Origin: Megamonas sp. UBA1796
GTDB taxonomy: Bacteria > Bacillota > Negativicutes > Selenomonadales > Selenomonadaceae
Length of the DNA stretch: 64,000 nt
NCBI GenBank assembly: GCA_002319795.1
Contig: DCFU01000043.1
Span: 84,330 to 148,329, forward strand
Direction of reading: 5' to 3'
Each line of letters opens with the position of its first letter. The stretch's first letter is position 1. Below the pieces are notes generated by a model. It saw only the letters and a list, made by a program, of their open reading frames with translations, ran no database searches and was not told the origin of the DNA. This document shows positions 37,208 to 46,370 of this stretch, piece after piece. The translations under genes and the position numbers were made by a program.

Positions 37208-38113
37208 ATGAATCTCCATGCGCTCCGTATATTTATGATGGCTGCTTCGCAAAAAAGCGTTACGGCTGCAGCGAAGATTTTTTCTATTAGTCAGCCAGCA
37301 GTCACCATTCAGATTCGTAATTTGGAAAAAGATTTGGAGTTAAAGCTGATAGAACCTTCAGGACGAGGGATACAATTAACGCCGGCAGGCAAGATCCTGT
37401 TCCAGCAAGCCTGCTATTTGTTTGACATCGAACAGAGCATTGAGGCTAAGATGAAGGACTTAAGATATGATGGTATAGGAACGCTTCGTATTGCTTCAAC
37501 TTATCTGCCTGCGAATTTTCTGCTGCCGCAGTGGTTGGCACATTTAAAAAGGAACTTGCCGGAAATCAAGGTTGATTTGTATAGTGGAAATTCTGCAGAA
37601 GTGCTGGAACAACTGACCCATTATAAAGCTGACGTGGCTTTTGTCGTAAAGGAAAAATGGAACCAGCCGGATATCAGGCTGTGCCATCTTATGGATATGG
37701 AGTTTTGGTTTATTGTGCCATCAGATCATAGGTTTAATGGAAAAGAAGTGTCCCTGTCTGATTTGGCCAGGGAACCATTTCTTTTTCGGGAAAAGGGGAG
37801 TTCAACACGCGAAATACTCTTTGCTTTGTGCAGGGTGCATGGTGTTGCTCCGCCAAGTATAGGTTTGCAGTTTCACGGCCTGAATGAGTCCATACATTCT
37901 GTAGCTGCAGGCTATGGGGTCATGCTGGCACCATCGCTTGCTGTGCGCCGGTATGTAGAAAATAAGGAAGTTGGCAGGGTTTGGGTTAAAGGAATTGAAA
38001 TCAGGCGGCCTATATATTTTTGTAAGCGCGAGGCTGAGCAGGAAGTACCTCGATATGAGATGAAGTTTCTGGAAATTATTGAACAGGATTTAAAGGATAA
38101 GCTATGGTTCTAA
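37208..38113 (+). CDS. LysR-family transcriptional regulator
   Basis: 301 aa from the ATG at 37208 (AGGTGAAAAG before it). N-terminal winged helix MNLHALRIFMMAASQKSVTA, AAKIFSISQPAVTIQIRNLE, followed by a periplasmic-binding-protein-like effector domain (LRIASTYLPANFLLPQWLAH). CysB/YeiE-like in general build. Divergent partner of the MFS gene; its ligand may be what that carrier moves. Confidence 0.93.
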   Translation: MNLHALRIFMMAASQKSVTAAAKIFSISQPAVTIQIRNLEKDLELKLIEPSGRGIQLTPAGKILFQQACYLFDIEQSIEAKMKDLRYDGIGTLRIASTYLPANFLLPQWLAHLKRNLPEIKVDLYSGNSAEVLEQLTHYKADVAFVVKEKWNQPDIRLCHLMDMEFWFIVPSDHRFNGKEVSLSDLAREPFLFREKGSSTREILFALCRVHGVAPPSIGLQFHGLNESIHSVAAGYGVMLAPSLAVRRYVENKEVGRVWVKGIEIRRPIYFCKREAEQEVPRYEMKFLEIIEQDLKDKLWF

Positions 38114-38183
38114 AGGGAATGATTTTTCATATTGTTGCGGTAAGAACCCTTGGCTTGAAGGGCGGCATATAGCATTATAGCAA

Positions 38184-38226
38184 CAAAACACCCCTGTAAC
38201 CATAAAGCGGTTCCAGGGATGTTTTG
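38184..38226. terminator. Bidirectional terminator between convergent lysR and APC permease genes
   Basis: Arms 38184-38201 and 38209-38226 pair over 18 bases with two mismatches around loop ATAAAGC. The outer arms are CAAAACA and TGTTTTG, giving T-runs on both strands. Its position between converging genes fits use from both sides. Confidence 0.75.
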
Positions 38227-38275
38227 TATGGGGGCTGTATATGATGCTAAGGATATAAGAAAAGAAATATTTTTG

Positions 38276-39691
38276 TCAGTCGGTATTGGGCTGGACTTTA
38301 TTTTCTAAGGCGTCTTTTTTGCCCAGGATGCTGTGCTGATAGCTATAGCCGAAGTATATTGCGCAGCCGATCGCACACCAGACGATGAACCGAACCCAGG
38401 TTTCCCAGGGAAGGTTGCACATCAGATATCCGCAGGAAAAAACTGCTAGTGGTGCTATGACCCAGACAAACGGGCAGCAGAAGGTTCTGGGTAAATCCGG
38501 TTTGGTTACGCGAAGAACGAGAACGCCGATGGCAGCAACGAGAAAAGCGCTGAGTGTGCCAATGTTTGCCATTTCTGCAATGAGACCGATAGGCGCGAAG
38601 CCGGAGATAGCAGAGACAAAAATGGCGCCGAGAATTGTGACAATGTAAGGCGTGCGATAGCGTTGATGGATTTTGCAGATCTTTGCCGGAACCATGCCAT
38701 CGCGACTCATAGCAAAGAAAATACGGGCCTGTCCATAAAGCAGCACTAAGAGCACAGTTGTGATACCGGCAATGGCACCCACGCCAACGAGAGCCGAGCC
38801 CATGTTATACCCTATATAACGCAGTGCGAAGGCAACCGGTTCAGGATTGTTGAGTTCTGTATAGGGAACGATGCCTGTGAGTACAGCCGCTACGACGATG
38901 TAGAGGATGGTACAGACAATAAGGGAACCGATAATGCCGATTGGGAGGTCATGTGAGGGATTCTTGCATTCTTCGGCCGAGGTTGCTACAGCATCGAAGC
39001 CGATGTAAGCGAAAAAAACGATAGCGGCGCCGCCGGCGACACCAGAAAAGCCGAACGGCATGAAGGGTTCCCAATTTGCTGTATTTACATGAGGGCCGGC
39101 AAGCAGCAAAAAGATGAAGACGGCTGCAAGCTTTACAAATACCAGAATCCGATTCAGCTTGGTGCTTCCTTGTGTACCATGGATAAGAAAAAAGGATAGA
39201 AGCAGTGTAATAAAGATAGCTGGCAGGTTGATGATACCGCCATCTGCTGGTACACGCGTAAGAGCCTGTGATATTTCTATACCCGCGGACTGCAGAAGCC
39301 CGGTGACGTAACCGGACCAACCAGATGCCACGGCACTTGCTGTGACAGTGTATTCGAGGATAAGGTTCCAGCCTACAAGGAAGGCAATGAATTCTCCAAG
39401 TGAGGCATAGGTATAGGTATAAGCGCTGCCTGAAGATGGCACAATGGAAGCAAATTCTGCATAAGCAAGAGCGGCAAATGCGCAAGCAGAGCCTGAAATA
39501 ACAAAAGAGATGGTTACCGCGGGGCCGGCATATTTGGCTGCTGCGACGCCAGTGAGAACAAAAATACCGGTGCCAATGATACAGCCAATGCCAAGAAGAA
39601 TGAGGTCGAAAGCGTTCAGGCTCTTTACCATACCGGAGGAAGCAGCCATATTGCGCATTTGCTCTATGCTTTTGGTACGAAATAAATTCAT
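38276..39691 (-). CDS. APC-family amino acid permease (CAT/YfnA-like)
   Basis: 471 aa, twelve predicted membrane helices. Helix 1 motif IGCIIGTGIFVLTGVAAAKY is the CAT-branch substrate/cation site, followed by YAEFASIVPSSGSAYTYTYA, and GFDAVATSAEECKNPSHDLP in the helix 6 region. Probably a cationic or branched-chain amino acid carrier; the substrate is not determinable. Ribosome site GAGGT 7 bases before the ATG on the minus strand. Confidence 0.92.
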   Translation of the reverse strand: MNLFRTKSIEQMRNMAASSGMVKSLNAFDLILLGIGCIIGTGIFVLTGVAAAKYAGPAVTISFVISGSACAFAALAYAEFASIVPSSGSAYTYTYASLGEFIAFLVGWNLILEYTVTASAVASGWSGYVTGLLQSAGIEISQALTRVPADGGIINLPAIFITLLLSFFLIHGTQGSTKLNRILVFVKLAAVFIFLLLAGPHVNTANWEPFMPFGFSGVAGGAAIVFFAYIGFDAVATSAEECKNPSHDLPIGIIGSLIVCTILYIVVAAVLTGIVPYTELNNPEPVAFALRYIGYNMGSALVGVGAIAGITTVLLVLLYGQARIFFAMSRDGMVPAKICKIHQRYRTPYIVTILGAIFVSAISGFAPIGLIAEMANIGTLSAFLVAAIGVLVLRVTKPDLPRTFCCPFVWVIAPLAVFSCGYLMCNLPWETWVRFIVWCAIGCAIYFGYSYQHSILGKKDALENKVQPNTD

Positions 39692-40052
39692 GATAATACC
39701 TCGATTCTTTATTTATGTATCCTTATACATTATAGAGATAGAAAAAAACGGCGTCAAATAATAAAATCAAAGTTTTCTTTATATAATTAAGATATATATG
39801 GATAATACATTATATTATTCTGTATAAACGCCATATACAACCAAATAATATAATAAAAATTAAGGTGAGGGTAAAAAATGCTGTATTTGTCCATGCAGTA
39901 TGGATGTGTGGATGATTTGTGTATATATGAATTGTGATTTGCTGATAAAAGCTTGTTATTTCAAAGCAGTATGGAATTATAGTACAATAACAGAGTACGT
40001 ATAATTCCGGAGATGCAGGTTGCAGACAGAAATATGAAATGAGGATGATTGC
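39692..40052. other. 361-bp AT-rich intergenic region between divergent genes
   Basis: No ORF of note. It contains many TATA-like runs. The most plausible rightward -10 is TATAAT at 40000-40005 with a poor -35 (TTATAG, 39977-39982, spacing 17) for the RsmH-like gene. I see no clear leftward promoter, hairpin or repeat. Confidence 0.4.
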
Positions 40053-41120
40053 GTGTTAAAGGAGCAGAGAAATAGTGATATGGAGGAAGAGCATAAGCGA
40101 CGTATCCGCTATAAAGGAACATATCCAAAAAATTATAAAGAAAAATATAAAGAGCTGCAGCCAGAAAAATATGCAGCTACAGTCGAAAGGGTTATAGGAA
40201 AGGGAAGCACACCTGCAGGTACGCACATTCCAATTATGGTTAAGGAAATATTGGAATTTTTACAGGTAAAACCTGGCCAGAGGGGCCTTGATGCGACATT
40301 GGGATATGGTGGACACACGTTGGAGCTGATGAAGATGCTTCAGGGGCAGGGACATATGTATGCTATGGATATTGATCCAATTGAATCGGCAAAGACGCGG
40401 AAGCGTTTGGCCAAGCTTGGTTTTGATGAAAATATATTTACGGTTTGCCTGATGAATTTTGCCAATATAGATACGTTGGCAGCTAAGGCAGGATTATTTG
40501 ATTTCGTATTAGCGGATCTGGGGGTGTCCTCCATGCAAATAGACAACCCGGACAGGGGATTCTCCTATAAAAATGATGGACCTTTGGATCTAAGGATGAA
40601 TCCTGAAAAAGGATTTTCAGCGGCAGAACGCTTGCAAAGCATAGCATGGGAGGAATTGGCCGGTATGCTTGATGGAAATGCGGATGAGCCTTTTGCTGAC
40701 AGGATTGCGAAAACCATCGTAAATGATATCCGGCGCGGACAAATTATTGATACAACATCGAAGCTGCACCATGAGATTGAAAAGGCTTTGCAGATTGTGC
40801 CGGAAGCGGATCGTAAGGAGTCTGTCAAAAAATCCAGTGCACGTACATTTCAGGCGCTGCGCATTGATGTGAACCACGAATATGAAGCTCTATACGATTT
40901 TTTGGCGAAGCTGCCGGCATCTGTGTCTTCAGGAGGACGCATCGCTATTTTGACCTTCCATTCAGGAGAGGACCGATTGGTTAAGAAAGCCTTTAAAGAG
41001 TTTTACAACAGAGGCGTTTATCAGGCAATCGCCCAAGAGGTAGTCCGGCCATCGGCAGCGGAATGCATCCATAACCATCGGGCACATTCGACAAAGATGC
41101 GATGGGCTGTTCGGGCATGA
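40053..41120 (+). CDS. RsmH/MraW-type methyltransferase paralogue with N-terminal extension
   Basis: 355 aa. From about residue 50 it is a full RsmH fold: HIPIMVKEILEFLQVKPGQR, SAM-binding GLDATLGYGGHTLELM, FDFVLADLGVSSMQIDNPDR, RTFQALRIDVNHEYEALYDF and AILTFHSGEDRLVKKAF. RsmH methylates N4 of C1402 in 16S rRNA. The canonical gene lies in the mraZ-rsmH-ftsL cell-wall cluster. This one is isolated and has an extra basic N-terminus (HKRRIRYKGTYPKNYKEKY). It is probably a paralogue whose target may differ. GTG start 7 bases after GAGGAT; ATG 40080 is an alternative. Confidence 0.88.
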   Translation: MLKEQRNSDMEEEHKRRIRYKGTYPKNYKEKYKELQPEKYAATVERVIGKGSTPAGTHIPIMVKEILEFLQVKPGQRGLDATLGYGGHTLELMKMLQGQGHMYAMDIDPIESAKTRKRLAKLGFDENIFTVCLMNFANIDTLAAKAGLFDFVLADLGVSSMQIDNPDRGFSYKNDGPLDLRMNPEKGFSAAERLQSIAWEELAGMLDGNADEPFADRIAKTIVNDIRRGQIIDTTSKLHHEIEKALQIVPEADRKESVKKSSARTFQALRIDVNHEYEALYDFLAKLPASVSSGGRIAILTFHSGEDRLVKKAFKEFYNRGVYQAIAQEVVRPSAAECIHNHRAHSTKMRWAVRA

Positions 41121-41243
41121 ATATGATTTTTGTCAGATTATGTCGGATTTTTAAAGCTGGTTATATAATTAGAATAAATATTCTGCTTTTCTGAAATTAT
41201 TGTTATTTCAGATGACAGAAAAATTATAAGGGAGATGGTTTTT

Positions 41244-42317
41244 TTGAGAAAATGGTTAATTTCCTCATGCATGGTAGCGGTACTTATGGTATTTGGCATG
41301 CAAGGCGCATTAGCGGCGCCTGCTGGCGACAAGCCGAATATACGGATTATTGCTACAGGTGGTACAATTGCGGGCAGTGCGGCTTCTGATACTGCCACAA
41401 CCGGTTATAAGGCCGGAGCTTTGGGCATAGATACGCTCATAAATGCTGTGCCGGAGTTGAAGAATTATGCGAATGTATCCGGAGAGCAGCTTTGCAGTAT
41501 AGACAGCAAGGATATGACCAACGCTATATGGTTGCAGTTAGCCAAAAGAATCAATGCCTTGTTGTCGCAGGATGATGTTGATGGCATCGTCATTACACAT
41601 GGTACGGATACGTTGGAAGAAACCGCTTATTTTTTAAACCTTACAGTCAAGAGCGATAAGCCGGTTGTCTTAGTGGGCGCTATGCGTCCGGCAACAGCTA
41701 TTAGTGCTGACGGGCCAATGAATCTATTGAATGCCGTTCGTGTTGCCTCCAGTAAGGCAGCAGTGGGGAAAGGTGTTTTGGTGGCGATGAATGATGAGAT
41801 TAATGGTGCACGGGATGTAACGAAGACCAATACCACGACCGTTAGTACTTTCAAAGCACCAGAACTTGGTTTTCTTGGATATATTAACGATGGGGTTCCG
41901 GAATTTTACCGTGAGTCTACACGCAAACATACCAGGCAGACAGAATTCAATGTGAATCATATGGATGCACTGCCTTATGTAAAGATTATTTACGGGCATG
42001 CTGATGATGATGGGCTTTTTGTGGAAGCAGCAATCAAAGCTGGAGTAAAGGGTATTGTTTATGCGGGTACTGGAAATGGCAGTATTCATAAGAACGCAGA
42101 AGCAGCGCTTGCGAAAGCAGCGGCCCAGGGGATTGTAGTGGTAAGGAGTTCGCGTGTTGGAAATGGTACAGTTATTCCAGCAGAGCAGTCCTATATAGAT
42201 GAGCACTTTTTGGACGGTGATTCCTTGAATCCGCAGAAGGCGCGTATTTTATTGCAGCTGGCACTTACCAAGACCAATGATTTTGCTGAAATTCAACAGA
42301 TGTTTAAGATATATTAA
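41244..42317 (+). CDS. ansB: Type II L-asparaginase, exported
   Basis: Hydrolyses asparagine to aspartate and ammonia outside the cytoplasm. 357 aa from a TTG 8 bases after AAGGGAG (ATG 41235 overlaps that site). Signal peptide MRKWLISSCMVAVLMVFGMQ, cleavage near residues 24-25 (ALAA). Active-site T41 in ATGGTIAG, T121/D122 in THGTDTLEE, then GAMRPATAISADGPMN. The C-terminus SLNPQKARILLQLALTKTND closely follows E. coli AnsB as I remember it. The 123-bp gap before it holds an 8-bp hairpin (41190-41212) and TATAAT at 41164-41169 without a good -35. Confidence 0.95.
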   Translation: MRKWLISSCMVAVLMVFGMQGALAAPAGDKPNIRIIATGGTIAGSAASDTATTGYKAGALGIDTLINAVPELKNYANVSGEQLCSIDSKDMTNAIWLQLAKRINALLSQDDVDGIVITHGTDTLEETAYFLNLTVKSDKPVVLVGAMRPATAISADGPMNLLNAVRVASSKAAVGKGVLVAMNDEINGARDVTKTNTTTVSTFKAPELGFLGYINDGVPEFYRESTRKHTRQTEFNVNHMDALPYVKIIYGHADDDGLFVEAAIKAGVKGIVYAGTGNGSIHKNAEAALAKAAAQGIVVVRSSRVGNGTVIPAEQSYIDEHFLDGDSLNPQKARILLQLALTKTNDFAEIQQMFKIY

Positions 42318-42336
42318 TATAGTCGGTAAAAATGGA

Positions 42337-42371
42337 CAGCCTCTGGTTAGGAAATCTGTAACCAGAGGCTG
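42337..42371 (+). terminator. Terminator after ansB
   Basis: Perfect 13-bp arms CAGCCTCTGGTTA (42337-42349) and TAACCAGAGGCTG (42359-42371) with a 9-base loop. The trailing sequence CTTTGTGT is only moderately T-rich. Confidence 0.75.
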
Positions 42372-42542
42372 CTTTGTGTATATATTTAAGATGCATAGTA
42401 TCTTTTTTATGCTGAGAGAAATTTTTGAAGGACCTTTGTGTTATACTTATTGAATAAATAATATACCACAAATCTTTTGGGGGCAGAGCTCATATGGATA
42501 GGGAACTGTGTACAGGGATTCGGTAGAGATATGGAGCAGAAA

Positions 42543-43481
42543 ATGGAACACACAGAAATTGATTTGACAAGATGTCTTTTCAGGTATCAGAATACAGCTT
42601 GCAGCAAATGTGAGGAACTATGTCCGCAGCAGGCTATAGCAGTCCGGAAAATTGATATGGAACGCTGCAATAGCTGCGGCTTGTGTACGGCAGTTTGCCC
42701 GACAGGGGCCATAAAGACATGCTGTTCCTATGAAGAGAAGCTAGCACGTTGTATGGAAAAAAATGAAGTGCTCATGGTGTGCGAAAAAGCAGTATACTCC
42801 AGCGGTTTTTCATGTCTGGGATTTCTTGATCGGCATATGCTTTGGGCTATGGCAGCGTCTCATGATGTTTGTCTCGATATATCGAATTGTGCTGCTTGCA
42901 ATGCGAAAATATATACCTGGCTGTCCGGGGAAATCGCTGCGTGTAATGCAGTTCTGTGCCAAGCATCACGCAGAGAAGTTCGCTGTGTTGTCGCCAAAGA
43001 GATGCCGTCAGAGGAAGCGAAAGTAAGCCGCAGGGACTTCTTCCGGCAACTTTTCGGGGCAGCCGTGGAGACGGTTGAGGTCATTGCTAAGCCAGAGAAA
43101 AAGGGACCTCTGGAGATTTTTGATGAAGCGCAATGGATCAAAAGAAAGACAACAGATAGCTGCAGTCTGTTTCCCGGGCTTATGCTTACAGGGAGTTGTA
43201 ATGCTTGTGGCATGTGTGGTATGATTTGCCCTGAAAAGGCGGTCTCTGTTGAGGAGACAGAAAAGGATATTATATGGCGCTTTTCTTCGCTGGCTTGTAA
43301 GGCATGCGGGCTCTGCATTGTACATTGCCCTAATCATGCGCTGGAGTTTGCCCCCGGTGACACCAGGAATGAAACACTTCGGATTGATTTTCCGCATTGC
43401 AGTCAATGTGGGAAGCCTTTTAAGCCCATAGGAGATTCGACGGTATGTATGGAATGCCATCAGCAGGCTAACGGGCTTTAG
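42543..43481 (+). CDS. Multi-cluster 4Fe-4S ferredoxin-like protein
   Basis: 312 aa from ATG 42543 (GGAG 6 bases before; ATG 42531 and TTG 42477 are in frame). Cysteine sets: C11/C20/C23/C27 (incomplete spacing), CNSCGLCTAVCP (42-53), CNACGMCGMICP and CKACGLCIVHCP in the C-terminal half, and a final zinc-ribbon-like CSQCGKP...CMECH. The middle has CAACNAK and an internal twin-arginine-like SRRDFFRQLFG at 162-172, not at the N-terminus. This looks like an electron-transfer or cluster-assembly protein for a redox enzyme, but the partner is not encoded nearby. Role unknown. Confidence 0.75.
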   Translation: MEHTEIDLTRCLFRYQNTACSKCEELCPQQAIAVRKIDMERCNSCGLCTAVCPTGAIKTCCSYEEKLARCMEKNEVLMVCEKAVYSSGFSCLGFLDRHMLWAMAASHDVCLDISNCAACNAKIYTWLSGEIAACNAVLCQASRREVRCVVAKEMPSEEAKVSRRDFFRQLFGAAVETVEVIAKPEKKGPLEIFDEAQWIKRKTTDSCSLFPGLMLTGSCNACGMCGMICPEKAVSVEETEKDIIWRFSSLACKACGLCIVHCPNHALEFAPGDTRNETLRIDFPHCSQCGKPFKPIGDSTVCMECHQQANGL

Positions 43482-43524
43482 GGAAAGTTCTTCCAGGTGG
43501 GATCCTTGCTTTATATAAAAATAA

Positions 43525-43553
43525 TGGTCATGATGTTTGTATTGCGCTATAAT
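43525..43553 (+). promoter_or_regulatory. Promoter upstream of brnQ
   Basis: TGGTCA (43525-43530), 17 bases, TATAAT (43548-43553). RNA starting near 43560 would include two hairpins before the brnQ ribosome site. Confidence 0.55.
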
Positions 43554-43572
43554 AATGCTATAAGAATTTAAG

Positions 43573-43624
43573 ACAGATTAATTATCTGTGGAAATCCCCG
43601 TGAGTTTTCATGGGGATTTATTTT
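43573..43624 (+). terminator. Tandem hairpins in the brnQ leader: terminator or attenuator
   Basis: A small stem ACAGAT/ATCTGT (43573-43589) is followed by a 12-bp stem (43592-43603 with 43608-43619, one G-U, loop GTTT) and the T-rich ATTTATTTT. It may simply end the upstream ferredoxin transcript. If the promoter at 43525 is real, however, the hairpin lies inside the brnQ leader, ending just before the ribosome site GGGGAGG (43625-43631). Confidence 0.6.
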
Positions 43625-43640
43625 GGGGAGGTATTTTGTT

Positions 43641-44987
43641 TTGCAGGAGAAATTATCCTTTAGTTCATGTGTTTTAGTTGGTTCTATGCTTTTTGGTATG
43701 TTTTTCGGAGCTGGCAACTTAATTTTTCCGGTGCATATGGGACAGGAAGCTGGCAGCCAGTTTTTGCCTGCGACGATAGGTTTTCTGGTTACTGGTATCG
43801 GGTTGCCATTTTTAGGGATTGTGGCAATGGGCGTATCGGGCAGCAATGGACTTTTTGATTTGGCAAGCCGCGTACATCCGTCTTATGCAAAGTTTATGAC
43901 GATTTTATTGTATCTGACGATTGGGCCGGCATTTGCGCTTCCGAGAACGGCGACGGTTTCTTATCAAATCGGGTTGGCACCTTATATTGCTGAACAACAG
44001 CAGACGATGGCCTTAGCAGGTTTTACGCTTATTTTTTTTGTAATAGCTATTTTATTTGCCCTGCGGCCAAGTAAAATTCTTATTTGGATTGGCAAGTTGC
44101 TGAATCCGCTTTTTTTGCTGTTTTTGGCGATGCTCATAGCTATTGCATTCTTTCAGCCTATGGGCAGCGTGAGTACCGCAGCTGTACACGGAGATTACAG
44201 CAGCCATGCTTTTTTCAAAGGTTTTACAGAAGGCTATAATACAATGGATGTGTTGGCTTCTTTAGCTTTTGGTATTATTGTTATCCGTACGCTCAGAGAT
44301 TTGGGTATCCGTACGCCGGCTGGCATTATCCGGGGATCGGTCAAGGCGGGATTCGTCACTATTTTGCTTATGGGTGTTATTTACAGTTGTTTGGCCTATA
44401 TTGGGACTACGAGTATCGGCGCTTTTGAACTTTCGGACAATGGTGGTATTGCCTTAGCACAGATTGCGTCTTATTATTTTGGCTCTTTTGGTGCCTTGCT
44501 TCTTGCGGTAATTGTAACGCTTGCGTGCCTGAAGACGGCAATCGGTCTCATTACGGCATGCTCAGAGACTTTTGAGGAGTTATTTCCTGCCACATGCAGT
44601 TATCGGACCTATGCACTTATTTTTACAAGTATATCTTTTCTGGTGGGGAATATCGGACTTACAGAAATCATCACGCTTGCGGTACCAATTCTGATGTTTC
44701 TGTATCCTCTGGCAATTACCTTGGTATTTTTGGCGTTTTTATCGGCTATTTTAGAGGGGCGACGCTGTGTCTATCAGATGACGACGCTGTTCACTTTGCT
44801 TGCCGCCATTGGTGATGCGTTGAATGCATTGCCGGCTGGTGCCAAGGACTTGTCGTTTGTACAGTCCCTTTTGCATGTATATGCACAGCTGCCCTTCTTT
44901 TCGATTGGCATGGGATGGATTGTGCCGGCAATTTTAGGATTTATTATAGGAAATTGCATGTTCGTCTTAAAGAATAAAAATGCTTAG
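43641..44987 (+). CDS. brnQ: BrnQ, branched-chain amino acid:cation symporter
   Basis: 448 aa, twelve membrane segments, TTG start 9 bases after GGAGG. Family motifs: GSMLFGMFFGAGNLIFPVHM at helix 1, IGPAFALPRTATVSYQIGLA, and SLAFGIIVIRTLRDLGI. Imports Leu/Ile/Val. CodY, encoded at the left of the window, is the usual sensor of these amino acids, but I see no convincing CodY box here. Confidence 0.95.
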   Translation: MQEKLSFSSCVLVGSMLFGMFFGAGNLIFPVHMGQEAGSQFLPATIGFLVTGIGLPFLGIVAMGVSGSNGLFDLASRVHPSYAKFMTILLYLTIGPAFALPRTATVSYQIGLAPYIAEQQQTMALAGFTLIFFVIAILFALRPSKILIWIGKLLNPLFLLFLAMLIAIAFFQPMGSVSTAAVHGDYSSHAFFKGFTEGYNTMDVLASLAFGIIVIRTLRDLGIRTPAGIIRGSVKAGFVTILLMGVIYSCLAYIGTTSIGAFELSDNGGIALAQIASYYFGSFGALLLAVIVTLACLKTAIGLITACSETFEELFPATCSYRTYALIFTSISFLVGNIGLTEIITLAVPILMFLYPLAITLVFLAFLSAILEGRRCVYQMTTLFTLLAAIGDALNALPAGAKDLSFVQSLLHVYAQLPFFSIGMGWIVPAILGFIIGNCMFVLKNKNA

Positions 44988-45002
44988 GAGAAGATTCATA
45001 AG

Positions 45003-45788
45003 ATGCTATTTGGATTTTTTTTGATTTGCTTTGTTGCCTCGGTTATTGGTGCTATTTGTGGTATTGGCGGTGGTGTGATTATAAAACCGGTGCTTGATGC
45101 ATTTGGCATCCTTGATGTGCGGACAATCAGTTTTTTATCTGGTACGACGGTATTGGCAATGACGTCGTATTCTGTGCTGTGCAGTAAATTCGGCGGAGAA
45201 TCCCATGTCAGTCGGAAAATTGGCTTGCCGCTTGCCGTTGGTGCGGCTTGCGGCGGAATCCTCGGGCAAGTGCTTTTTCAGTATATATTGACCTTAAGTG
45301 CAAACAAAGACCGGGTTGGGGCTGTCCAGGCATTTTGCCTGCTGTTGGTTACGCTGGGGACATTGCTTTATACCCTATATAAGGATCAAATCCCTGCGCA
45401 TAGGGTCGAAAGAATGTCATATTGTTTTATTATAGGCATCTTTCTTGGCTTGGTATCGTCTTTCCTGGGTATTGGCGGAGGGCCAATCAATTTGGTGGCT
45501 CTTTTTTTCTTTTTCTCTATGCCTGTGAAAGCAGCTGTGGAGAATTCTTTGTATACTATTTTTTTCGCCCAGATGGCTAGTCTGATGCAGTCGGTTTTTA
45601 TGCATAGTATACCGGATTTTGTATCAGGGATATTGGCTGTTATGGTATTTGGAGGGATTTTGGGCGGGTTTTGTGGACGACGGCTGAATAAGAGGCTGCA
45701 GGAGGAGACAATTGAGCATTTGTTCATTGCCTTGATGGTAGCCATGCTCTTTATCAACCTATATGATATTTATAAATTTATGCAGTAA
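45003..45788 (+). CDS. TauE/SafE-family membrane transporter
   Basis: 261 aa, about eight membrane helices in two similar halves. Each half has the family's Gly-rich motif: GAICGIGGGVIIKPVLD (residues about 14-31) and SFLGIGGGPINLVALFFF (about 153-170). Members export sulfite, sulfoacetate or other organic anions. Substrate here unknown. Fifteen bases after brnQ, so probably co-transcribed. Confidence 0.9.
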   Translation: MLFGFFLICFVASVIGAICGIGGGVIIKPVLDAFGILDVRTISFLSGTTVLAMTSYSVLCSKFGGESHVSRKIGLPLAVGAACGGILGQVLFQYILTLSANKDRVGAVQAFCLLLVTLGTLLYTLYKDQIPAHRVERMSYCFIIGIFLGLVSSFLGIGGGPINLVALFFFFSMPVKAAVENSLYTIFFAQMASLMQSVFMHSIPDFVSGILAVMVFGGILGGFCGRRLNKRLQEETIEHLFIALMVAMLFINLYDIYKFMQ

Positions 45789-45925
45789 AGTTATGCATAG
45801 TATATAAAGCGTAGCTGTAAGCTGCGAAAAAGACTTGATTCAAGGTGATATCGTAAATGGGGTAAGATTTTTTTGCAGATTGAAAATTTATATGGTTATG
45901 AATTGAAATGAGGAGGAACGGGGAG

Positions 45926-46330
45926 ATGACAATATCCGAGGTTAGTGAAAAGTATGCTATGACGCAGGATACTTTGCGCTATTATGAACGTGTGGGGCTT
46001 ATTCCGCCAGTACCGCGTAAACCGAGCGGCATCCGGGATTATGATGCGCATAGCTGCGGCTGGATAGAATTTATTCGCTGTATGAGGAGAGCTGGCCTGC
46101 CCGTGGAGGCATTGAGCGAGTATGTGCGCATGTATCAGGAAGGCGATACTACAAAGGAAGCGCGCAGGGCCCTTCTTGTGGAGGAGCGCCGTCGATTGGA
46201 TGAACGCATCCGGACAATGCTTGCTACGAGAGAGCGCCTTGATTATAAAATCGCCAATTATGACAAGATTGATAAGGTGGCAGGAAACCTTGAAAAAGCC
46301 GATAGGGCGGACATCAATGAAAGTGCTTAG
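45926..46330 (+). CDS. MerR-family transcriptional regulator
   Basis: 134 aa from ATG 45926, after AGGAGGAACGGGG. An ATG at 45908 only encodes the ribosome site. Winged helix MTISEVSEKYAMTQDTLRYY, ERVGLIPPVPRKPSGIRDYD, WIEFIRCMRRAGLPVEALSE, then a dimerisation coiled coil (EERRRLDERIRTMLATRERL). No metal-binding cysteines, so of the NmlR/AdhR-like or drug-sensing type. Convergent with the following minus-strand gene. A short palindrome CTTGATTCAAG lies upstream near 45834. Confidence 0.92.
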   Translation: MTISEVSEKYAMTQDTLRYYERVGLIPPVPRKPSGIRDYDAHSCGWIEFIRCMRRAGLPVEALSEYVRMYQEGDTTKEARRALLVEERRRLDERIRTMLATRERLDYKIANYDKIDKVAGNLEKADRADINESA

Positions 46331-46370
46331 AAAAGCAGGGGAAAAAGTATTGCCGGCTAAAAGCTGAATA

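Noticed and set aside
43560..43640. T-box riboswitch before brnQ
   Set aside because: The leader is only about 80 bases and lacks the specifier loop and T-box sequence.
45810..45826. CGTAGCT-GTA-AGCTGCG hairpin after the TauE-like gene
   Set aside because: Followed by AAAAAG, not Ts, so not a terminator on the plus strand; stem short with a wobble.
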